This document shows, in pieces, positions 6,905 to 14,200 of a stretch of DNA of 17,830 nt. The stretch is from Deltaproteobacteria bacterium (GTDB taxonomy: Bacteria > Desulfobacterota > Desulfarculia > Adiutricales > Adiutricaceae), in assembly GCA_031288745.1 (NCBI GenBank), contig JAITQT010000336.1:1-17830 (forward strand), in the 5' to 3' direction. How positions within the stretch are numbered: the stretch's first letter is position 1; the number at the start of each line of letters is the position of its first letter. Both the position numbers and the translations under genes were made by a program. The notes below the pieces were generated by a model. That model did no database searches. It was not told the origin of the DNA and saw only the letters and a list, made by a program, of their open reading frames with translations.

Positions 6905-7975
6905 TCAACGCCTTGTAGGAGTAAACCGCCTAGTCAAATAGCCGTAAAACCAAGGCCCCGTGGTTATAACCAATATTAACCTCGTCGCCTGCATGGCCAT
7001 GATGATAGAAAGATCTCCCCCAGAGCTAACCGCTATGATGGTCACCGCGTCAAGGCCTCCGGGAGAAGTGGCTAGATAGGCCGTCAGAGGGTCAAAGTCA
7101 GCACCCACCACCATGATATAAGCAAACAAGGCGCAGCCAGCCACCATAATTAAGACGGAGAGGAAAATTCCGGGGATAATTTTTACTATTCGAGCCAAAG
7201 TTTCCGGTGTGAAAGCTAGCCCTATGCGCCAGCCCACTAAAGCGTAACAAGGGTACAAAAGCCACAAGGGAAAGGTTAAATTAACCCCTAAGGCATTTTT
7301 AAAGATTACGGCCGAAAACATCGGCAGCAACAACAAAGCCCCAGGAATGCGGATATACCGGCTTAAAAATAAGCCCAGCAAAACGGCGGCCAAGGTTAAT
7401 AAAAAATCATACGGGTTAACCGCAGCCATTAACCCGGCAGCCATTGGGCCGCTGGTGGCAGAAGCACCAAGCCAAAGAGAAGAAATAATCACCGCGCAAA
7501 TAGAAACTACGACCACCCTAAAATACTGAGTAAAGCCCACTATCCTCATGTCGCCGCCGTATTGACCGGCTAAGAGCATCATGACCGTAGCCCCTCCGGG
7601 GGAAAGACACCAAAAGGCCGAGTCGGCCTCAACTTGACGGCGTAGATAAAGAAATAAGCCTAAAACCCCCCCGAGGAAAATACCCCAAAGGGTGCCGCCA
7701 ATAAAATAAGGCCAGGCTGAAGAAAAGTCGAGCCAAAAATGGCTGGAAATGCCTCTAGCCACTAACGCCCCAATAAAACCTTGAGAGATGTTAAAGGCGA
7801 GAGGCTCAATTTTAGAGGCCCGGCCCAGACAAGAGGAGATAACTCCGCCCAGCATCGGACCTATCATTTGCCAAGCCGGGCAACCGATGACCTTTAAGCC
7901 TAGGGCTAATACAAGAGATAATAAAACTAAAAAGCACCAGTTGAAGGCTTTTCGGCCCTTGAGGTCAAAAATCAC
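6905..7975 (-). CDS. AbrB-family inner-membrane protein (two-fold repeat)
   Basis: A very hydrophobic protein of 356 residues with about ten membrane segments and an internal duplication typical of the Gram-negative AbrB/'ammonia monooxygenase' membrane family (PF05145; unrelated to the AbrB DNA-binding regulator). Each half has the same signature: LSPGGATVMMLLAGQYGGD in the first and TSPGGLDAVTIIAVSSGGD in the second, each followed by a membrane helix containing an arginine. Family members are about 350 residues; the E. coli AbrB role is poorly defined, so no substrate is proposed. The likely start is GTG at 7975, whose last bases overlap the fbp stop (GTGA). A TTG at 8005 would add ten residues. 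Co-translation with fbp is implied, although no metabolic link is known. Confidence 0.85.
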   Translation of the reverse strand: MIFDLKGRKAFNWCFLVLLSLVLALGLKVIGCPAWQMIGPMLGGVISSCLGRASKIEPLAFNISQGFIGALVARGISSHFWLDFSSAWPYFIGGTLWGIFLGGVLGLFLYLRRQVEADSAFWCLSPGGATVMMLLAGQYGGDMRIVGFTQYFRVVVVSICAVIISSLWLGASATSGPMAAGLMAAVNPYDFLLTLAAVLLGLFLSRYIRIPGALLLLPMFSAVIFKNALGVNLTFPLWLLYPCYALVGWRIGLAFTPETLARIVKIIPGIFLSVLIMVAGCALFAYIMVVGADFDPLTAYLATSPGGLDAVTIIAVSSGGDLSIIMAMQATRLILVITTGPWFYGYLTRRFTPTRR

Positions 7976-9006
7976 AAACTGGGCCAAGATCTGGTACCCC
8001 GGCAAAACTCTTGATAGATCTGCACGTCCTCAGGCGAACCAATAACCAAGGGCACTCTTTGATGGATACTCTTAGGCTCTATATCCAAAATGCGATCTTC
8101 CCCCGTGGTGGCGAGTCCTCCGGCCTGCTCAATAATATAGGATAAAGGGTTAGCCTCACACATTAAGCGTAGTTTACCTTTAGGCTTAAGGGGGTCTTTG
8201 ATATCGGCCGGATAGAGGAATATGCCGCCATAGAGGAGGTTACGATGAAAATCAGCCACTAAAGAGCCAATATAGCGGCTGGTGTAATGTAGGCCATGCT
8301 CCTCATAGCCATTTTTTAACCATTCGATGTAATTTTTAGTTCCTTGATCCCAATAATTATAATTTCCTTCGTTAATAGAATAAATCTTACCCCTTTTAGG
8401 GGTCTTAATATTGGGGTGAGAGAGCAAAAATTCGCCAATAGAGGGATCGAGGGTAAAACCATTAACGCCTTGACCAGTGGAAAAAACTAAGATGCAAGAA
8501 GAGCCGTAAATAATATAGCCCGCCCCGACTTGCTGGCGACCGGGCTGCAAGGCGTCTTTAAGAGAGCCTTCGGTATCGGCTTTAGAAATGCGGCGATATA
8601 TAGAAAAAATAGTGCCGATGGAGACGTTGGCGTCTATGTTGGAGCTACCGTCTAAGGGATCGAAGTGGACCACGTAGTTTCCTTGGGGAAACTGCCTTGG
8701 AATCTCAATAATATCGGCCTCTTCTTCAGAACATAAGGCACAACACTCCCCCGAGGCCGAAAGCCTTCGTTTGATGGTGGAGTTAGCTAGCTCGTCTAAT
8801 TTTTGCACCTCCTCGCCTTGGATGTTGACTGACCCGGCCCGGCCCAAAACGTCGACTAAACCGGCCTTACCGACGTCGCGTTGAATGATCTTACAGGCTA
8901 AGACCATGGCCTGTAATAATCTAGTAAAAGAACCGGTAGCCCCAGGGCTAAGTTGCTGGTTGAGAAGAAAATGATTAGAAATCGTGATACCCACGTTTTC
9001 GCTCAT
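7972..9006 (-). CDS. fbp: Fructose-1,6-bisphosphatase, class I
   Basis: The enzyme removes the 1-phosphate from fructose 1,6-bisphosphate, the committed step of gluconeogenesis, in the cytoplasm. The signature DPLDGSSNID (residues 116-125) with its metal ligands is intact. So are the GEEVQKLDELAN segment, a Glu cluster (SEEEADI) before the signature, the substrate-binding region TSRYIGSLVADFHRNLLYGG, and EANPLSYIIEQAGG near the end. From ATG 9006 the protein has 344 residues, close to the 330-340 usual for the class. That ATG has GGGAGG five bases upstream. An in-frame GTG at 9087 also has a perfect GAGGAG six bases upstream and would add 27 residues, so two forms are possible. It overlaps the AbrB-family gene by four bases. 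Confidence 0.96.
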   Translation of the reverse strand: MSENVGITISNHFLLNQQLSPGATGSFTRLLQAMVLACKIIQRDVGKAGLVDVLGRAGSVNIQGEEVQKLDELANSTIKRRLSASGECCALCSEEEADIIEIPRQFPQGNYVVHFDPLDGSSNIDANVSIGTIFSIYRRISKADTEGSLKDALQPGRQQVGAGYIIYGSSCILVFSTGQGVNGFTLDPSIGEFLLSHPNIKTPKRGKIYSINEGNYNYWDQGTKNYIEWLKNGYEEHGLHYTSRYIGSLVADFHRNLLYGGIFLYPADIKDPLKPKGKLRLMCEANPLSYIIEQAGGLATTGEDRILDIEPKSIHQRVPLVIGSPEDVQIYQEFCRGTRSWPSL

Positions 9007-9093
9007 AGCGCCCTCCCTTGTGGCACCCCCCGGATAGGTGAAGGACATGGAGTGTATTTGTCTAGCGTCGAGATAACTGTAATCCACTATTAA

Positions 9094-9099
9094 CTCCTC
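9094..9099 (-). promoter_or_regulatory. Second ribosome binding site, for the extended fbp start
   Basis: GAGGAG stands six bases before the GTG at 9087-9085, in frame with fbp and 27 codons upstream of the ATG at 9006. The latter has its own site, GGGAGG, at 9012-9017. Both spacings are ideal. Confidence 0.55.
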
Positions 9100-9285
9100 G
9101 ATTATTTAATATTTCGGGCCCCCCCACCCGCGGAAACCCTCTCTATCGTTAGCCGTAAGACCTTAGAGACGCAAGAAAAAATAAGGCCAAAGCGCTAAAA
9201 AGATAGGCTAAAGTCCTTTAGCCAATTGGAAATAACATTTTTTAGACCAAGTTAGTCCGATGAAAATTAAAAATGAACTAAGAAT

Positions 9286-9325
9286 AAAAAACAAAGGGCG
9301 ACCCAAACGATCTAGGTCACCCTTT
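9286..9325 (-). terminator. Rho-independent terminator of rpsU
   Basis: An 11-base-pair stem, AAAGGGTGACC (9325-9315) against GGTCGCCCTTT (9303-9293) with one T-G pair, has an 11-base loop and is followed on the minus strand by G and six T's. It lies 32 bases past the rpsU stop codon and separates it from fbp. Confidence 0.92.
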
Positions 9326-9356
9326 ATATTTAAGCCAAAAATAGACCTTGGGCGCG

Positions 9357-9584
9357 TCAGCTCCTAGGGGTGCGGCGAGCGCGCCTAGCCAGGGCTTTGC
9401 GGAGACGGCGTTTTGATTCGCGTTCTTTACGCTTGCGGCGTTCACTCGGCTTCTCATAAGCCTTTTTGCTTTTCAGTTGTTTAAGCAGACCGTCGCGAGC
9501 GATCTTGCGCTTAAGGGCCTTTATGGCCTGTTCCACGTCATTATCACGGACAGAAACCTCTATGCCCGTGTTGTTGTTACTCAA
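9357..9584 (-). CDS. rpsU: 30S ribosomal protein S21
   Basis: S21 is a small basic protein of the 30S platform, near the anti-Shine-Dalgarno region, that helps initiation. The 75 residues begin with IEVSVRDNDVEQAIKALKRK (8-27), the family's hallmark, followed by a Lys/Arg-rich helical tail ending RRARRTP. Length fits the family (about 60-75). No ATG is available: the start is TTG at 9584, supported by AGGTGA seven bases upstream. A sigma-70-like promoter (9672-9700) and a strong terminator (9286-9325) make this a single-gene unit. A TTG start is unusual for a highly expressed ribosomal gene and may limit its output. Confidence 0.95.
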   Translation of the reverse strand: MSNNNTGIEVSVRDNDVEQAIKALKRKIARDGLLKQLKSKKAYEKPSERRKRKERESKRRLRKALARRARRTPRS

Positions 9585-9671
9585 GCTAAATCACCTGCCC
9601 GTCTGGCTAAAATTCAGAAGAGGACCTAAAAACTATTTAATTCGGATAGCCCGCTACTAGTAGCCGCTATA

Positions 9672-9700
9672 ATTTTATTAAAAACCTAGGTAATTTTCAA
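9672..9700 (-). promoter_or_regulatory. Sigma-70-type promoter of rpsU
   Basis: On the minus strand TTGAAA (9700-9695) and TAAAAT (9677-9672) are separated by exactly 17 bases; each matches five of six consensus positions. A start near 9665 would give a leader of about 80 bases. Confidence 0.6.
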
Positions 9701-9812
9701 GGTTTTAGGATTTATTTTTTTCACTTTGACTGGCTTAAATTTTAGTTTTATTTTAAAATTTTTCCTACTTATTGGTCTTATCACGTCTAATTAACCTAAG
9801 ATTTTATCAAAA

Positions 9813-9874
9813 GTAACCGTTCATCAAGTCTTTTTTTCCCACGTTGCGGCTGGTAGCGACTTTCAAGTTGTAAT
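9813..9874 (+). repeat. 62-base dispersed repeat, copy B (IS66-like end)
   Basis: Starts GTAACCGTTCATCAAGTC, then seven T's and CCC, then a GC-richer segment with GTTGCGGCTGGTAGCGAC, ending AGTTGTAAT. It is copy A (1431-1493) in the opposite orientation, with three substitutions and one missing base. No transposase lies beside it, so it is a solo end. Confidence 0.8.
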
Positions 9875-9878
9875 TAAA

Positions 9879-9994
9879 TTTGATCGAAGCGCAGAAAGTC
9901 ACCTTTATCAGTCCTTAAATTTGTAACAGGGCCTTATTACTAGTTAATTTTTTAGACTACTTTGCTTTTAAGGGGTTTTTGCGCTTCGAGCAAA
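9879..9994. repeat. 15-base inverted repeat pair around 86 bases
   Basis: TTTGATCGAAGCGCA (9879-9893) and TGCGCTTCGAGCAAA (9980-9994) are reverse complements at 14 of 15 positions. They begin five bases after repeat copy B. They could be ends of a tiny non-autonomous element or a recombination site. Confidence 0.5.
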
Positions 9995-10174
9995 TTTTAG
10001 CATACGCCTTAAGATCTTAACATTAGTTCTTTTGAGGTTTTTACTAAGGTCAGTGCACCAACAATATATTTTAACTTTGATTAATGTTAAAATAACTAAG
10101 CTCCTATAGGGGGCTACATTGTTGCAGTACGTGTCTTCCCTTTCAATAGGCTTGGCACCGCAACATTCTCTCTT

Positions 10175-10208
10175 GTGAACGAGCCCTTAATCGTTCACAT
10201 TTGTGAAC
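10175..10208. promoter_or_regulatory. Triple GTGAAC half-site at the 3' end of engB
   Basis: GTGAACGA (10175-10182) is the exact reverse complement of TCGTTCAC (10191-10198). The second arm also forms a palindrome with what follows: GTTCACA (10193-10199), two bases, TGTGAAC (10202-10208). The element overlaps the engB stop codon. As RNA it can fold two alternative hairpins, but there is no U-tract; as DNA it looks like an operator for a dimeric regulator. Confidence 0.4.
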
Positions 10209-10824
10209 AAACACTATCAAAATCAATAGCCAGCTCTATTAATTTCTCTCGGCCTTGTCCAGAAATGGATGAAAAGGCTAAAGGAGGTTTTAAGCCCCCC
10301 ATGGCCGTCTCTAAGACAGCTAGCTTAATTTTAACTTGCCCCATAGTAATTTTATCACTCTTAGTGGCCACCACCTGAAAAGGGATGGAGAGGGCCATTA
10401 AGAGATCTCTAAGCTCTCTCTCCTCTTTTTGGGGCCCGCGCCTAATATCAATTAAAATTAAGGCTAAGAGAGAGCCCCTCGGGGAGGTTAAGTAATCTTC
10501 GGCTAGCTTTTTCCAACTCTCCACCATAGCCTTCGGGGCCGCGGCGTAGCCATAGCCTGGCAGATCGACTAGGTATAGAGGGGAGTGAATTTGATTCCAG
10601 CGCACTTTAAAAAAATTTATCAGCCTAGTGCGCCCCGGAGCAGCCCCAACCTTGGCCAGGGCCCTGCGGCCCACTAAGCGATTTAAGAGAGACGATTTGC
10701 CGCAGTTAGAGCGGCCTAATAAGGCCACCTCGCGGCTAAGGGGAGCTGGAAATTGATTTTTAAAGGCCGCTGAAACCACAAATTCAGCCGAGACCGCTGG
10801 TGGCGATGGATATTTCTCCTTCAT
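10195..10824 (-). CDS. engB: Ribosome biogenesis GTP-binding protein EngB/YsxC
   Basis: A cytoplasmic GTPase needed for assembly of the 50S subunit in bacteria that carry it. All guanine-nucleotide motifs are present in the 209 residues: G1 GRSNCGKSS (37-45, usually GRSNVGKSS), the G2 Thr in GRTRLINFF (64-72), G3 DLPGYGYA (87-94), G4 TKSD (154-157) and G5 SSISG (185-189). Length is usual (about 195-215). The ATG at 10824 has only a distant GAGGGG (about 12 bases), suggesting translation partly coupled to the aminotransferase gene, which ends 23 bases upstream. It is the last gene of the hisI-led run. Confidence 0.96.
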   Translation of the reverse strand: MKEKYPSPPAVSAEFVVSAAFKNQFPAPLSREVALLGRSNCGKSSLLNRLVGRRALAKVGAAPGRTRLINFFKVRWNQIHSPLYLVDLPGYGYAAAPKAMVESWKKLAEDYLTSPRGSLLALILIDIRRGPQKEERELRDLLMALSIPFQVVATKSDKITMGQVKIKLAVLETAMGGLKPPLAFSSISGQGREKLIELAIDFDSVCSQM

Positions 10825-10847
10825 CTAAAAAAACTGCCCCTCTTAGC

Positions 10848-12050
10848 TCATGACTGGCTTGAGATGAAGGCGGCTAATCTTGATAAGGCTTCTTCGATAT
10901 TTTCTTTACTCGCTGCGTAAGAAAAGCGCAAAAATCCCTCGGCCCCTCGACCAAACTCAGCCCCCGGCGTAAGGCCCACTCCGGCTTGCTCTAGAATTTG
11001 AAAAACCAAGGCCTTAGAATCTTTATTTAGGTGATCGGCCCGAGCCAACACGTAAAAGGCTCCTTGCGGTTCGACCATGACCCCCAAGCCTAGCCGCCTT
11101 AGCCCCTCAACTAATAAGGTACGGCGACTATCGTAAATTGCTCTCATTTTTTCCACTTCCGGCCAGGCAAGACGCAAGGCCGCCGCAGCCGCCTTTTGAC
11201 AGGCCGCATTAACTGAAATAAAAAAGTTTTGGCTAATGCTTCTTAAGGGTCGAACCATTTCCGGGGGGGCGATTAAATAGCCCACTCGCCAGCCGGTCAT
11301 GGCAAAGGCCTTGGAAAACCCCCCCACCACCACGGCCCGATCGGTAAATTCTAAAATGGTATGATCTCTCTGACCAGTGTAATTTAACCCGTGGTAGATC
11401 TCATCGGAGACGATTAGAGGGCCTAAGCCAGCTATTTTTTTTAGCTGCTGACCATCTAAGACAGCCCCGGTTGGATTAGCCGGGGAATTAACCATTATAG
11501 CCTTTACCGAACGAAAATCGTAATTATCCCTTAATTCCTCAGGGTTAAAGCGAAAACCGTCGCTTTCCTTAACTTTAGCTAGTAGGGGGCGGCCGCCAAA
11601 AAAACCCACTAAATTTGGGTAGCACGAATAATAGGGATCGGAAAATAAGACCCTTTGGCCAGGTTCGAGTAAGGCCCCGAACAAAAAAGTGAGCCCAGGG
11701 GAAGTGCCTGGAAAGATAATAAAACGCTCAGGCTCTAGCTTAACTTGATAGCGCTCCCAATAAAACTGACTTAAGGCCTCCCTTAGCTCCAAATCCCCCT
11801 GAGAGTGAGTGTATTTAAAAGCCCCGCAGCTTAAAGCCTCTTTCATGGCTTCAACTATAACCTCAGGGGTAGGAAAGTCAGGCTCGCCCACCTCCAAATG
11901 GATAATCCTCCTGCCTGCCTTTTCCAAGCGTTGGGCTGCCTCTAGAACCTCCATGACCATAAATGGGGTAACTGTATTAGCTCTTTGCGCCAACTCTATA
12001 GGAGCCAAAGGCCTTAAAGGCTCTAAGCTATCTCTAAGAGAAAGGCTCAT
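10848..12050 (-). CDS. PLP-dependent class I/II aminotransferase
   Basis: A 400-residue fold-type I aminotransferase, cytoplasmic. The PLP-binding lysine is Lys247 in GFSKAFAMTGWRVGY; other cofactor contacts are Asn192 (NSPANPTG), Asp216 and Tyr219 (SDEIYH). Arg375 (FLRFSYA) is the residue that usually grips the substrate carboxylate. HLEVGEPDFPTP at 51-62 is typical of the aspartate/alanine/aromatic group (AspC/AlaT-like, subgroup I-gamma). The exact substrate cannot be told from motifs. Lying downstream of hisG it might suggest HisC, but the sequence looks like the AspC-like group rather than histidinol-phosphate aminotransferase. Its ATG overlaps the stop of the TPR gene by four bases (ATGA). 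Confidence 0.93.
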   Translation of the reverse strand: MSLSLRDSLEPLRPLAPIELAQRANTVTPFMVMEVLEAAQRLEKAGRRIIHLEVGEPDFPTPEVIVEAMKEALSCGAFKYTHSQGDLELREALSQFYWERYQVKLEPERFIIFPGTSPGLTFLFGALLEPGQRVLFSDPYYSCYPNLVGFFGGRPLLAKVKESDGFRFNPEELRDNYDFRSVKAIMVNSPANPTGAVLDGQQLKKIAGLGPLIVSDEIYHGLNYTGQRDHTILEFTDRAVVVGGFSKAFAMTGWRVGYLIAPPEMVRPLRSISQNFFISVNAACQKAAAAALRLAWPEVEKMRAIYDSRRTLLVEGLRRLGLGVMVEPQGAFYVLARADHLNKDSKALVFQILEQAGVGLTPGAEFGRGAEGFLRFSYAASKENIEEALSRLAAFISSQS

Positions 12051-12856
12051 TGATAACCTAAGACCTTACGGGCTCTCATCTGAGCTTCTAGGGCTAAGGC
12101 CGTGTTGGGGGCTAAAACCACCACCTGACCGTAACTTTCGGCGGCCTCGTCTTTTAAATCCAGCTTTTCATACGTCTCGGCTAAAAGAAAATAGGCCTCG
12201 GTGTAGTTGGTGTTTAGGCGCACGGCATTAAGTAAAAAATCAACCGCCTGACGATAATCTCCTTTAACATAGCTGATGCGCCCCAAACGGAAGAAGGGGG
12301 GCGCGTACTGGGGGCTGGAGATGATTATTTGGCGATAAATCTTAATTGCTTCCTCAAAACGCTCTTGGGCCTCTTCTATTAAGCCTAAGTTAAACTGTGG
12401 TAGATATGGTTTAGAGTAAGTAGGATCTTTTAAGCAAAATTCAAATTGAGTTTTAGCTAAATCATACTCTTTCCTCTCCATATAAACTAAGCCTAGATTG
12501 TTGTGGACCTCGCTGCGACTAGGATCGAGAGTCAAGGCTTTTTGGTAGTATTCGATGGCTTTATCAAAATCCTTGCGGCTGTAGTAAGTTAAGCCTAAAT
12601 AACTTAAGACCTCGACGTTATTGGGATTTAATTTTTCAGCCTTAGATAGCTCTGATAGAGCGCCAGCTAGATCGCCTTGCATGAGCCTGGCCGCACCTAA
12701 ATTAGTAAAGGCCTCAACCTGTTGCTCGGCCGTGCCTGGTTTAAGAGTCACTTCATTGTGTCTCCTAGTACTAGACGGAGCGACGCAGCCAGCCGTTAAT
12801 AGGGTTGACAAAACTATCAGCGATAAGGCAATTAAACCCGCCTTTTTTATAGACAT
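12047..12856 (-). CDS. TPR lipoprotein, PilF/PilW-like
   Basis: A 269-residue lipoprotein: hydrophobic 7-20, lipobox LTAGC, Cys24. After a short linker come six tetratricopeptide repeats (about 46-79, 81-114, 115-148, 152-185, 186-219, 220-253), with canonical elements such as LGLTYYSRKDFDKAIEYYQK. Size, lipobox and six TPRs match PilF/PilW, the outer-membrane pilotin that assembles the type IV pilus secretin. However, no pilus gene is nearby and TPR similarity alone is a weak guide, so this is a suggestion. The ATG at 12856 has GGGAGG seven to eight bases upstream. It lies 55 bases after hisG and overlaps the aminotransferase start. Confidence 0.88.
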   Translation of the reverse strand: MSIKKAGLIALSLIVLSTLLTAGCVAPSSTRRHNEVTLKPGTAEQQVEAFTNLGAARLMQGDLAGALSELSKAEKLNPNNVEVLSYLGLTYYSRKDFDKAIEYYQKALTLDPSRSEVHNNLGLVYMERKEYDLAKTQFEFCLKDPTYSKPYLPQFNLGLIEEAQERFEEAIKIYRQIIISSPQYAPPFFRLGRISYVKGDYRQAVDFLLNAVRLNTNYTEAYFLLAETYEKLDLKDEAAESYGQVVVLAPNTALALEAQMRARKVLGYQ

Positions 12857-12911
12857 GGATAAGACCTCCCTAAGATTATGATAAACCTTTAAGAGCTAAA
12901 GGCGGGAAAAA

Positions 12912-13835
12912 TTAAATAACTTTGTTCAGGGGATACTCGATAATGCCCTGAGCTCCAAAATCCCTTAAATCGGGGATCAAATCCCTAACCGTCTTCGAAG
13001 AAACCACGGTTTCCACGCTTAACCAATCGCTATCGTAAAGATTGGCTATTGTCGGGGCGTTAAGGCTAGGAAGCTTTTTGATAACTTTTATAAGGTTATC
13101 TTTATGAACATTCATCTTAAGGCCCACCAGGCCCTCGGCGTCTAAAGCGCCCTTAAGTAACAAGGCGATTTGTTCAATCTTTTTTCTTTTAAAAGGATCT
13201 TCTAAACTCTTAAAATTAGCGATTAATTCTGTATGAGTGGTTAAGATCTCATCTATTATTTTTAGGCCGTGGGCCTTAATGGTGCTACCCGTTTCAGTTA
13301 CTTCCACTATAGCGTCGGCTAAGCCTGAAACCACCTTGGCCTCGGTAGCCCCCCAGGAAAACTCAACATTAACCTTAATCCCTTTTTCCTCAAACCAGCG
13401 TTTAGTCACCCCAGGAAGTTCTGTAGCCACTTTTTTACCCTCTAAATCCGAGGCCTTATCGTAGGGTCCGTGACCGGAGACGGCCAAAACCCAGCGAGCA
13501 GAAGTCGGAGTGGCTTTGGAATAAATTAAATCGCTAACCACGGCTACTTGGCTTTGATTTTCTAAGCGCCAATCTTTTCCGGCCAACCCGCAATCAAGGA
13601 CCCCTTCGGCCACGTAGCGGCTCATCTCTTGACTGCGAGCTAGAGTGCACTCTATTTCTGCATCGTCTATATCAGGAAAATAATTACGCGAGCCTATAGT
13701 CACGCGCCAGCCGCTGCGAGAGAGTAACGATAGGGTGTATTGCTCTAAAGAGCCCTTGGGCAGGCCTAGTTTAAGGACCGAGGAGGGCTTAGAGTTCTCT
13801 ATCGCGCCTTTAGGCTTAGCCTTCGAGCACTTCAT
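12912..13835 (-). CDS. hisG: ATP phosphoribosyltransferase HisG, long form
   Basis: HisG joins ATP and PRPP to make phosphoribosyl-ATP, the first and feedback-controlled step of histidine synthesis. The 307-residue protein shows LKLGLPKGSLEQ near the start, CGLAGKDW, and the PRPP loop region IVEVTETGSTIKAHGL. It also has the C-terminal regulatory domain (about the last 75 residues, from LVGLKMNVHKDN) that marks the long form, which works without HisZ and binds histidine itself. ATG 13835 is chosen because AAGGA lies eight bases before it and the length fits the family. The frame extends to 13913 inside hisI, but those 26 residues are hydrophobic and unlike HisG. The start overlaps hisI by 20 bases. 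Confidence 0.95.
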   Translation of the reverse strand: MKCSKAKPKGAIENSKPSSVLKLGLPKGSLEQYTLSLLSRSGWRVTIGSRNYFPDIDDAEIECTLARSQEMSRYVAEGVLDCGLAGKDWRLENQSQVAVVSDLIYSKATPTSARWVLAVSGHGPYDKASDLEGKKVATELPGVTKRWFEEKGIKVNVEFSWGATEAKVVSGLADAIVEVTETGSTIKAHGLKIIDEILTTHTELIANFKSLEDPFKRKKIEQIALLLKGALDAEGLVGLKMNVHKDNLIKVIKKLPSLNAPTIANLYDSDWLSVETVVSSKTVRDLIPDLRDFGAQGIIEYPLNKVI

Positions 13836-14187
13836 ATTGACCGTCCTTAAGGCGCTTAAAGTGAAAACAAGACCTACGCCCAGTATGGCAAGCTGCGGCA
13901 CCGACCTGCTCAATTTTAACTAACACTGCATCCCAATCGCAATCTAAGTAAATTTCTTTAACGATCTGAACGTTACCCGAGCCTCCCCCTTTATGCCACA
14001 GCTCTTGACGAGAACGGCTATAATAGTGGACTTGCCCGGTTTCTATAGTTTTTTGAAAGGCCTCCTTATTCATATAAGCCAGCATCAGGATCTCTCCTGT
14101 GAAAGCATCCTGGGCCACGGCTGGCACTAATCCTGAGCCTTTGTCAAAATTGGGGGTTAAAGATAGAGTTTTTATTTTTTCTGCCAT
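13816..14187 (-). CDS. hisI: Phosphoribosyl-AMP cyclohydrolase
   Basis: Opens the adenine ring of phosphoribosyl-AMP, the third step of histidine synthesis, in the cytoplasm. In 123 residues it shows the hallmarks of the single-domain form: HYYSRSRQELWHKGGGSGNV (54-73), the metal site DCDWDA (Asp82, Cys83, Asp84, Asp86) and the zinc cysteines Cys100 and Cys107 in CHTGRRSC. The phosphoribosyl-ATP pyrophosphohydrolase half (HisE) is absent, so that step must be encoded elsewhere. ATG 14187 follows AAGGAG at five bases. It is the first intact gene of a five-gene minus-strand run and overlaps hisG. Confidence 0.97.
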   Translation of the reverse strand: MAEKIKTLSLTPNFDKGSGLVPAVAQDAFTGEILMLAYMNKEAFQKTIETGQVHYYSRSRQELWHKGGGSGNVQIVKEIYLDCDWDAVLVKIEQVGAAACHTGRRSCFHFKRLKDGQYEVLEG

Positions 14188-14200
14188 TAGAACTCCTTAA

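Larger units (their letters stand above)
9701..10174. other. Non-coding spacer between rpsU and engB
   Basis: No gene was recognised. The spacer is AT-rich and contains repeat copy B (9813-9874), a 15-base inverted repeat (9879-9893 with 9980-9994) and a small AT hairpin, ATTTTAAC/GTTAAAAT, at 10068-10093. The combination suggests a decayed mobile-element insertion. Confidence 0.5.

Noticed and set aside
11809..12231. Plus-strand frame of 140 residues
   Set aside because: It lies wholly antisense to the aminotransferase and TPR lipoprotein genes, whose families are clear; the composition is that of an antisense shadow.
13836..13913. 26-residue hydrophobic N-terminal extension of HisG resembling a signal peptide
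   Set aside because: It is read from within hisI in another frame; HisG is cytoplasmic and ATG 13835 has AAGGA in place.
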